From the NCBI GenBank assembly GCA_022410635.1, contig JAJVDF010000189.1:1539600-1603599 (forward strand): DNA of 64,000 bases. Reading direction: 5' to 3'. The stretch comes from Tretioscincus oriximinensis. Lineage: Eukaryota > Chordata > Lepidosauria > Squamata > Gymnophthalmidae. Each line of letters opens with the position of its first letter. Within the stretch, counting starts at the first letter, position 1. A program made the position numbers and the translations under genes. The notes below the pieces were generated by a model. It was given only the letters and a program-made list of their open reading frames with translations, made no database searches and had not been told where the DNA came from. Shown here piece by piece: positions 55,841 to 64,000 of the stretch.

Positions 55841-56630
55841 TGCAAAGCCAAAACTCTTCCTGTACTGCTCCTCTGATGCTTTTTTTCTTCCTTTCCTTGC
55901 ATATCATTGCTGGCCTATTATTAGAAAGGATAGAAGTAAAATTCATTTTAAATGGTTAATAATAACAGCAGCAACAATTTTAATTACTCATTCCATCCTC
56001 CCTACTCAAAACACAAATATAAAATTAAAAAATAATTTATTATATCTCACAAAAAGCGTGGGTTTTTAAAAGTTGTTTTTCTCTAGCTCGTAACTTGGAG
56101 AATAACAGAACCATCTTTTTTTTTTAAAAAAATGGAAATATAATGTAATAAACTGTGTCATGTAGTCTCACAATCTCACTGAGAAAGAATACATTTGCTT
56201 AGATACTGATAAAATCATTTCATTTATATTTGACTTCATCAGTTAACAGAACAGCAAGGGTTCAGCAAGGGAACAAATACTAGAATTTATTTGGTCTTGG
56301 GTCATCTAGCAAGTCTGTGAAGTTCTATAAAGTTTATCTTTGATTACAGGGACTCGGGTTGGCAGCTAGCATTAGATTAAAATGAAAAGGCGCAACTCGA
56401 ATGTACACCATTATAATATTACTGATACACATTTTTGTCATTAGCACTGGGCAGATAACTCACTGTTGCACCATACAAATGTATGAGGAAAGTCCAGAAA
56501 AGTACACGGTTTTCTTTTACTTTTCTGGAAAACCATGTACTTTTCTGGTCATACTTCATATACAGAACATTGTTCCCACAAAATAACTCAGCTGCTGCCT
56601 TATATAGCAAACCTTCACCCACCAGAGCAA
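55841..56630. other. Unique AT-rich sequence with a hairpin
   Basis: See 56478-56562. Nothing else recognised. Confidence 0.5.
56478..56562. other. Long near-perfect hairpin
   Basis: Arms 56494-56514 and 56528-56548 are inverted complements (20 of 21 positions; arm sequence 'ccagaaaagtacacggtttt' and on), with a 13-base loop. Outer flanks ('gtatgaggaaagt' and 'tcatacttcatatac') pair imperfectly. The size resembles a microRNA precursor or the core of a foldback MITE. Confidence 0.6.
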
Positions 56631-57003
56631 TAAGAACATAAGAAGAGCCATACTGGATCAGGCCCATCTAGTCCAGCATTCTGTCTCACACAGAGGCCCA
56701 CCAGACGCACGTGGGCAGTCCAAACAGAGGAAAGCAAAATATGCACCTGTTCGTGATTCCCTGCAAATGGTATTTCAGGAGTACTGCCTGTTGCTCCATC
56801 TTGGAGGCAACATCCAGACATCCATTCTAGTACCCATTTATACCCTTGGTGTCCATAAACCTTCTCTAGTCCTGTCTTGAAATTATCCAAGCTGTTAGCT
56901 ACCACTACCTCTTCAGGAAGTAAATTCCACAGGTTGATGACCCTCTAGGTGAAAAAATACTTTCCTTTGTCTGTTCTCACTTTTCTACCCAACAGTTTTA
57001 ATA
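56631..57003 (-). mobile_element. CR1 coding end and 3' UTR, minus orientation
   Basis: Left end 'taagaacataagaagagcca'; then 'gaggcccaccagacgcacg', 'aggagtactgcctgttgctc', 'cttggtgtccataaacctt', 'ctagtcctgtcttgaaatta' and 'ctaccactacctcttcagga' (EEVVVA), ending near 'ctacccaacagttttaa'. It covers the last ~50 codons. Confidence 0.92.
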
Positions 57004-58364
57004 ATCGTCTACAGCTGAGACACCCTTGATCGGGGTTCCCCTTATGAGGTCAGTGCCACACTCAAACAGCCAGAGAGCCAAGATGGGCTGGGGAATCAGT
57101 GTTTGGCTATGAATCTACAGCTTTTCTCACCATCAGTTTTTTTAATTCTAATCCTGCAGGGATTATCTTCCCTGTGAATTCGTTGGCATGACAGACTGGA
57201 TCATGACAGCACAGCTCCTCTTCTGTTTATTTGGGGTTTTTTTGGACTAAGCTTCATTCTTCTGATTCTGGTTGAACAGGAAATTTAAAGTAAAAGTGTG
57301 GCCACAGCATTTGTATTTCTTTATTAGTTACTCATTGTTGAATCTTTTGTTTGCTAGAGATCTTTCAGATGTCCTGAACCTAAAAGTAGCTAGTTGCACT
57401 TCCACTTAGGATATTTGCTACAAAGGATAAACCACCATTAGGATACAGTGTACTTTGCTTGTAGTCTCTTAGCCCCTTAGTCCCTTCAGAAGCACATCAC
57501 CCCTTAACACCAGGGATGCAGTTTCCACATGTATTTCACCTTTATACATAAATTAGTCATGTAAATTGTAGTTGCATCTCTAGTTACATCAGTAGCAGCA
57601 TTAACTTGTACGTGGAAACCTATACAGATTAGGAATAGTAAAAAAGACCATGTAACAAAGAAAACAGAAACATTTAAATAGTAGAATCTTTTTTATTAGT
57701 ACATAAAAATGGGGATCATTTGATTTTTAACTTCTTCTGGGCTCTGTCCTTCCAGGAAGGGTGAGTGTGTCAGTTGGAGGGAGGGAGGGTTTTGTTTGTA
57801 ACATATTTTAATTATTAGTAATTTTAATATTTTTTCTGTTATCTACTCCTGGTACCCATGGCAAAGGGAGGCATATGAGTTTCTAAAAAATGTAGATAGC
57901 TTTATAGGTAACTTAGGTAGAAGATAGTTTATCATGGCTATTTTTGCACTTGGGCTAGGGAATAGCAATTAACAGGAATTGGTGCACCCACATTGTTAAT
58001 TAGCACATCACTCTGTGGCTTGCTTGGATTGCTTAATGCATTCTGGATCCCGTCCTTGCTGCAGCTGAATGGTGTATGCATTATGCGCTTCACATATGCA
58101 CCCCATTTTCCAATCGTGATGAGATGGGGCAGACTAGTAATGTCTAGAGTGGAAGTCTTTGGCTATGGTATCCACTCTGGTATCTATGATAATCTCTGGA
58201 CCAGGAGTGGAATGCTTCTGTGGCCAGCAAGTAAATGAGATCAATATCCCTATGACCCAGTAGGAATAGTTCCCAATAACCATTCCCTTCAGGTAAGCGC
58301 AGAAAAGATGAATATGTTTCCTTCAGTATATTAAAACATATTCCTAAAAATCGTGAGGTTTTAA
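57004..58364. other. Unique sequence
   Basis: No gene or repeat recognised. Contains 'gagggagggagggttttg' near 57778, a minor G-rich spot. Confidence 0.45.
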
Positions 58365-58765
58365 ATTATTTTCTCTATCATGCAATCCTAGAACCAGGGG
58401 GGCATTCTTTGAAGCTGATGGACAGTAGAGTTATGACAGTCATGGGAAAATATTTTTTCACCCTGCGGGTCATTGGTGTATGGAATTTACTTCCAGGAGA
58501 AGTATTAACTAGCAGTCTGCATAACTCTAAGAGAAGATTAGACAAATTCATGGAAGCCAAATGTATCAATAGCTATTAGGATGGATCTCTTAATACTGCC
58601 TCTGGGATGGAGCAAAAGCAGCATTCCTGAAATACAATTTACAGGGAGTAGAGAACAGCTTTGCCTTTTTCTGCTTGAGAATGCCTTGGTGGACTAGATA
58701 AGCTGGACTGGATAAACTGTGGCCCGATTCAGCAGGGATCTTCTTAACTGTATGTGGAACTGTAG
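58365..58765 (+). mobile_element. CR1, older diverged copy
   Basis: 'ttattttctctatcatgcaa', 'gaagctgatggacagtagag', 'tattttttcaccctgcgggt' (YFFTLRV), 'tatggaatttacttccagga' (WNLLPG), then UTR 'tgcctctgggatggagcaaa' and 'gattcagcagggatcttctt'. More diverged from the 48440 copy than other CR1s, so likely an older subfamily. Confidence 0.85.
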
Positions 58766-59617
58766 AGAGAAGGCAACAGTTAAAAGAAAACAGCTTCCCA
58801 AATTTCATTATCTTACATCTCAAATACATCTAGTGGATAATAAAAGAAGTGGTGGGTTTCCCTCCATTATTTTAGTATGTAACTGCCTGACTGCAGACAA
58901 GTGACTAGGTTTTTTTTGTATAAAGTTTTATTTGACCTTTATTTTAAGAAAATTGTTGACAGAAATAACTTCATTTCTCATCCTATAGCAAGATAAAAGG
59001 AAGAAAACACAGAATGATAAGTCCTCAGAATCACTCTGGGCTTGCTTTCATGATAATCATTAGCCCTGCTCTGAACTCTATTGACAAAATGTTGGAGTAT
59101 TCTTAAAAGCAAAGCTTTTTTGAGGAAATAGAAGGCTTGCTTAGATAGTGACCTAATTCTTTACCTTCCCTGTTCTCTCTCACACACACTCACACACACA
59201 CACATAAAAAGACTACTTACAAATCATGCAGATTGATTCTTGCATATCAATAAGCTGCACCTTCATTATGAAGTTAATCTTAAAGTAGCTACTGAAAAAA
59301 ATCTTTTTTTCATTCCTAAATAAAAGCAGAGATTGCTTGCATACACTTTGCTAATCATCATCAGAATATACAGTATATTAACTAGTGGAGAAACCCTCAA
59401 ATGTGGGCTTGGGTTCGACTATCTTCCATCCACCCACCTCCTCCATCCTTTTCCCTATTCACCCACCCCTCCAACCAAATTGTAGACTTAAGTTTACCAT
59501 TTGGGCATCCTTTTGGGGCCACTACTTAAACATAGATCACCAGTCTGAAACTTATAGCAAGCATCATAGGCTGCACTAAATGTTCATTTGTGTTTTCTGT
59601 TGGTCAGTCCATAGTTG
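58766..59617. other. Unique sequence
   Basis: (CA)n-type tract at 59178-59206. No gene. Confidence 0.5.
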
Positions 59618-59880
59618 AGGAATTTATTTATTTAATTACCTGAAGGTCCAAGGGAGAATCACAACAAGAACCATAAATCAGATCCAGACAGAACAATTAA
59701 AAATAGAACCATGCCTTCAAAGAGAAGGGATTTTTTGGCTCAGCCGAAGGCAAGAGTGGTGCCTCATAGGGAAGAAAATTACGCAACCTGCGGGTTATCA
59801 TAGAGAAGGCCCTCCCTATGATAGGAGCCCTTCGAGGAGTGAAGGAAGTAGACTGTCAGGAGAGTAATGTATCAAGTCCT
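59618..59880 (-). mobile_element. L2-like LINE 3' part, minus orientation
   Basis: Left end 'aatttatttatttaattacc' and 'tgaaggtccaaggg' (UTR end), then 'aaccatgccttcaaagagaa', 'cataggga' and 'gagaaggccctccctatgat', which encodes the complement of the 'REGLLY'-like C-terminal region. Subfamily differs from 23215. Confidence 0.5.
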
Positions 59881-60214
59881 AGGTATGTGATAAAGGATAT
59901 TGGAAGCTAGGATAGCAGCAGAGGGAAACTAACAGAATGATAGACGTTCTAGAAGGAAACCATTTGAGAAACTCATGCTAAAAATAGCTGTGTGCTATAG
60001 CTTTCAAGATATTAAATGGAGTACAAACCCTACACATTCCTAAATTTCTCCCTATGTTATTGTAAGTTTTCATAAAATAGTAACCTAGCTTAAAATATTA
60101 ACCCTTGGTACCTTGTCTTACATTTTTATTCAATACAATGTTAATCAGAATGATACTATAAAGTTTCAAATGAACTTATCACATGTATAATTCTGTACAG
60201 TTTGAAAGTGAAAG
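59881..60214. other. Unique or unclassified sequence
   Basis: The first 80 bp may continue the neighbouring LINE; the rest shows nothing I can name. Confidence 0.4.
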
Positions 60215-60437
60215 TTTGTGAAAGTGAATTTGAAAACCACCTCCACAATCTTAAGAGCTGCTATAGCAGGATTCCTCCAAATGCCATTTACAGGGAGCCA
60301 AAAGTGAGCAAAGGGTTTTCCTTCTTCTGCTTGGGAATGGCCAGAAGCAGTTGGTGGGGTTCTATATCAGATAAGATGCTGGACTAGGTAGATTGTGGGT
60401 TGATTCAGCAGGGCTCCTCTTATGTCCTTATGGCAAC
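60215..60437 (+). mobile_element. CR1 3' end, older copy
   Basis: 'gcaggattcctccaaatgcc', 'cttcttctgcttgggaatgg', 'gatgctggactaggtagatt' and 'gattcagcagggctcctctt' then 'atgtccttat'. UTR only. Confidence 0.82.
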
Positions 60438-61274
60438 AAACAGGATCTTGAAAATTGGTCCCACTTGAGTTTGCAATATCCTCTCATTTCTGCTACTTGT
60501 GTGTGTGTGTTGCACCTATTATTCCAGGTGCCAGAGTACATTCCAGCTGATCTGGAACTATTCTTTAACCATTTCCCCTTGCATTTGTAGTAGTTTCTTT
60601 GCTTGGAAGCTACCATAATGCACTACTAACAAAGAGCATTAGGTGCATAATCCATCCAGACAATTGTATTCATAGGCTGTGGAAATATGACATTATTAAA
60701 TTTGTCCCTGTGAAATATTCTGTTGTATTGTAGTGGCACTGTTCAGAACGTACTGATTTGTCTGTTTCGATTTTGTTCTCTTCTTCTGGAGACTGATACA
60801 TAGTGAAACCAGTTACATGTTTTATACATCGCAAAAGAAATGCAAGTCAGACACAATACACATTTGATTGCTAAGATTTTATCCCGGCATACTGAGCTGA
60901 GCTTATCTCAATGGACAGTTTTGAGAGACCTCTTCAGGAATTTGTGCCAGCAAGGTAGAAAGAAAATTGGCTGATTCAAAAGTTTGTATTTTAAAGCATT
61001 TGAGCTTTTTGCATAGCAACACAGAAATATCCAATGGATAGCTCTTCTAGTTTCATGGCCTGTTTTTTACAGTGGCTTATTTACTGCTTATAGAAAGCTT
61101 TCAAGCAGTTGCTTTGTAAAGGTATCATTCTATGGATAAATGTTTGCCATTTTGAGGTGGGAGATATCATAAGGTCACACTAATAAATTGTTTGATTTTG
61201 CTTATCCACATTTTCCATATTCATCCATTTTCCTCAAACTTTCCAGATACATTTTTCTTCCCCTACTCACAGTT
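60438..61274. other. Unique sequence
   Basis: No gene or repeat recognised. Confidence 0.5.
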
Positions 61275-61550
61275 TTAATTCATTTATTACATTTATACCC
61301 TGCCCCATACCTGAAGGTCTCAGGGCGGCATATAACAAAAACAATACAAATTTCACATTAAAAACAGCATAATACAATATCTAAAAGTCAGAAGAGAAAC
61401 AACATTTCTTCAGCCAAAGGCCAGATTGAAGAGGTGCATCTTCAGAGATCTTCTAAAAGAATACAGTGATGATGACAAACACACCTGATAACAGGTAGAC
61501 TGGGGGAAGCCACTGAGAAGGCCCTACCCCAGGTTCCCACTCCTCTACTC
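61275..61550 (-). mobile_element. L2-type LINE 3' end, minus orientation
   Basis: 'ttcatttattacatttatac', 'cctgccccatacctgaaggt', 'ctcagggcggcatataacaa', then 'gaagaggtgcatcttcagag' (complement of 'ctgaagatgcacctctt' also seen at 12940) and 'cactgagaaggccctacccc'. UTR and C-terminal end. Confidence 0.82.
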
Positions 61551-61819
61551 ACAATTTTGAGCCCAAAATATGTAAGCATATTTTACTTTAAGGGAGAACC
61601 GTAGCTTTATTTTATACATGGTTGACCAGATTCTTCTTGCAGTTAGTAACATCTTTAGGAACCATCTCATGATGGTTTGGCTGAGCAGAAGCATGAAGAC
61701 ATAATTAGGTTGTCCATGTTCAGTCTCAGATTCAGCTTTTGCTATGTAATTTGGGGCCTAGTTTAGGCCAGGGGGAAAAACAACAACATTAGTTTCATTC
61801 TTCGCTTCTAAAAAAGCAT

Positions 61820-62070
61820 TAAAAGCAAATGTCTGGTCAAGGCCATGGAGGTAACCAGGACAGCCTGGATGCCAAATAGTTGGGGGCATTTAATCAAAGA
61901 GCCTTAAAGGCAATACTAGTATTTTGAATTGGCCCTGGCTTGCACTGGCAGCTAATGAAGAGTGTAGGGTTTCAACCAGGGCAGAAACACTTTCCCTCAG
62001 CTAAACCTTTGTACAGTGGCCAAAAACGTGATACAGAGCCCAGAAGAACAAACTCCAGAGCTATAAAAAT
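61820..62070 (-). mobile_element. Probable L2-related LINE fragment
   Basis: 'gagccttaaaggcaatacta', 'ttttgaattggccctggctt' and 'cactggcagctaatgaagag' form a phrase common in reptile L2-like repeats. Orientation agrees with 61275-61550, so both may be parts of one old insertion. Confidence 0.5.
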
Positions 62071-62234
62071 TGTATTGAAAAATAATAGCATAATCTAGGC
62101 AAAGCAGGAATAATATCTCTTGAAATTAATGAAGGGCGTCTTGCAGGTTACAGCAATGCAAAGAAAGTAGAAAAATCATTCATAGCTTCAAAGCATAACA
62201 AAATAGATACTTGTTACAAAGTCCCAAAAGTGTC

Positions 62235-62368
62235 ATTTTTGTCCCCACTTTTAGATATTGTTTTATACTGTTTTTAATTTGTTAATTTTGTATTGATGTT
62301 TTACTATTGGCCGCCATGAGATCTTCTGGTACAAGGTGAGGTATAAGTATAAATAAATAAATAAAGCA
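62235..62368 (+). mobile_element. L2-type LINE 3' tail
   Basis: 'ccccacttttagatattgtt', 'ttactattggccgccatgag', 'atcttctggtacaaggtgag' and AAAT repeats. Confidence 0.8.
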
Positions 62369-63725
62369 AAGGTAGTAGCAAAAGCATTGCAAAAGCTTAC
62401 TAAATGGAATCCATTGCCATCTTTCATCTTCCTTTGCATAATTACCAGATATTGCAAATCAACCAATAGCGCCGTGTTCTTTTCTGATGACTTCATTGAG
62501 AGTGAGCTTCCATCCTCCCAATCGCAAACACCTAATTAAGCACTATCTCTGGACCTTCTACTTGCTAAGCTAACAAATATATATATTTACCCACATTGCT
62601 TAAGCATAAACCTTACAAAGAGACTTCAGGAAGCTGAAATGTAGGAATATTTTGGGAGATTTAGAACCACTTGCACTGTCAAATTCTAGACCAATGTCAA
62701 TGGTAAAAGGGAATACTGGGGAAGGCCTGCTAATGAACTGCTAATCGAGTCATGACGTTACAAATGCTTGAACCAACAATTGTCTCGTCTCGTCTGACAA
62801 GTGTCTTCTAATTCAACTGACAATTATTTTAAGGAGAATTGATGTGAATCTGAGATACAGCATGCAAATGAGTGTGTTTGTTAGTATATAATGTTGTTTG
62901 GTGCCTTTGAGTTATGTCAACTTCTGAAGACTACAGTTTGGCATGTGTTTTCAGAGGTGATACAGCTTTGACACATGGAAACAAAGTTTGGTATTTTCCA
63001 TAGGCAGCCTATAGAGATGGTGCAGTGGTGGGTACATGTCATTCATCCATATATCTTGTTTTTACAAAGTGCCTTTGGGGTGTTAATCAAACTGGTAGAA
63101 TAAATCTAAATTTTGAGTGCTGTGGGAAGATTAAGCCAATAGAGATTTGTGCAGTTATCATTGTTATAAAAGCTCAGCTTCTATCTTTTTAAGATGATTT
63201 GTTATCTTGTTGTTTTAGCAACCTTTTCTTAAGCAACAGTTAGGCTCCACATGAGATTAGATTATGATTAGTCTATCGGTGATTTCAGGCAAGGGAACAA
63301 TTTGCCTCATTGACTTTTACATGTCTGTCTGATAAACATTTATGCCTTTGAAATTGCTGCCAGGGTCAATGTGTGTTTGTGTGTTTTAATTTCTGAATGA
63401 AGCTGATAGATTGAACACATGGTGACTTTCAGTGGTCAGGTATAGGATAAGGTTGTTGTTCAGGGTTCTGTATGTTTGAAATACAAAATGCATAGGGATC
63501 CACAGTGAAGAAATAGAGGAGGACTGTTGTAAGATGGAAAAACAATTCTGGGGATTGAACAAATGAGAAAAATATAAGTTATGTCAAACATAAAGGTCAG
63601 GAAGCTTAGATAGGAAGCAAGAAGACATCTGATGGTATGTATAATGCAGAGAAAATGACAATTAAAACAAAAGAGTTTAATTAGAGGAATTATCCAGGAG
63701 GTGGAATATCAGAATTATAAAGACT
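62369..63725. other. Unique sequence, conserved-looking in part
   Basis: Has an octamer site ATGCAAAT near 62863 and 'cctaattaagcac' near 62530. 63180-63400 is repeat-free and evenly composed. Candidate regulatory DNA, judged by eye. Confidence 0.3.
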
Positions 63726-64000
63726 AAGGCTGCATCCACATGTGGGGCTAAAAAGCAGGGTTACATTTCACTGCGGCCTTCGCGCAGTGGCTGCCATAGG
63801 TGGGTGGAAGGAAGCAACAGCCCATGAGTGGCTGAGAGCAGCCTTCCCTCTACCCGCCCTGCTTTGCAGGGCTCCCCGCTGATTGGTGGAGGGTCTAGCT
63901 GTGCAGGCAACATTAAAAAAAGGAGTGGGTGTTTGGCATGCAGTGCCATGAGAGCTGGAAAAATCAGCTTTCATTTAACACACAGCATGGCAGGTTTGTA
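63726..64000 (+). mobile_element. GC-rich DNA-transposon-like repeat, cut by window end
   Basis: Begins 'aaggctgcatccacatgtgg', a terminus-like phrase, and switches abruptly to GC- and CpG-rich sequence ('gcggccttcgcgcagtggc', 'gctccccgctgattggtgga'). I read it as one end of a hAT-like non-autonomous element. The two overlapping minus-strand frames here are side effects of the composition. Confidence 0.4.

Noticed and set aside
1..64000. Endogenous retrovirus, CRISPR array, operon-like gene cluster or bacterial origin
   Set aside because: No long terminal repeats, gag/pol motifs, regularly spaced repeats or dense gene layout were seen. All RT motifs are non-LTR type, and the repeat content is that of a vertebrate nuclear genome.

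Overview
This is vertebrate nuclear DNA: AT-rich, intergenic or intronic, and without any intact host protein-coding gene I can recognise. No reading frame has the length, domain content or exon arrangement of a real host gene. The readable protein fragments all belong to decayed transposable elements. The mix of elements points to a reptile: CR1 LINEs of two kinds (one ending in TTCTTATG-type repeats, one ending in the bird/crocodile-style ATTCTATG repeat), L2-clade LINEs, MIR-like CORE-SINEs, a tRNA-headed SINE with a (CTT)n tail, a Tc1-type transposon, hAT-like MITEs and an L1-clade LINE. A squamate such as a gecko is my best guess; tuatara or another reptile is not excluded. Single ambiguous bases (n) are scattered through the window, with one cluster inside a palindrome.

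Layout. 1-5 kb: unique sequence, then a tRNA-SINE split by a Tc1-like element. 5-10 kb: two palindromic MITEs, a GC-rich degenerate block and L2 tails. 10-14 kb: a CORE-SINE, conserved-looking sequence with a strong G-quadruplex motif, and an L2 with a CR1 inserted in it. 14-18 kb: a CR1 fragment with a mariner-like relic, then the most readable element of the window, an L2-clade reverse transcriptase (15.26-16.84 kb) whose 3' end is fused to a CR1 tail. 18-30 kb: mostly unique, with an antisense L2 piece, an L2 3' end, a (TAA)n tract and CR1 tails. 30-39 kb: a MITE, a CpG-richer patch with an exon-like ORF, CORE-SINEs (one split by a DNA transposon), CR1 pieces and a SINE split by a bird-type CR1. 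39-50 kb: largely unique, with strong candidates for conserved noncoding elements at 40.1-40.6 and 46.3-46.6 kb, an inverted CR1 pair and a long CR1 piece at 48.4-49.3 kb. 50-53 kb: a 2.25 kb L1-clade LINE inserted in a CORE-SINE with a 9 bp target duplication. 53-64 kb: unique DNA with CR1 and L2 remnants and, at the right edge, the start of a GC-rich DNA-transposon-like repeat.

The elements work together only as a transposition record. CR1, L2 and L1 LINEs supply reverse transcriptase; the CORE-SINEs carry either an L2-like or a pyrimidine-rich 3' end, suggesting borrowed machinery. Several nestings give a relative chronology: L2 before CR1, CORE-SINE before L1, CORE-SINE before DNA transposon, tRNA-SINE before Tc1 and before bird-type CR1. 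I found no convincing novel gene system. The most useful leads are the L2/CR1 chimera, the alternative SINE tails, the hairpin at 56.5 kb, the exon-like ORF at 31.8 kb and the conserved-looking noncoding blocks.
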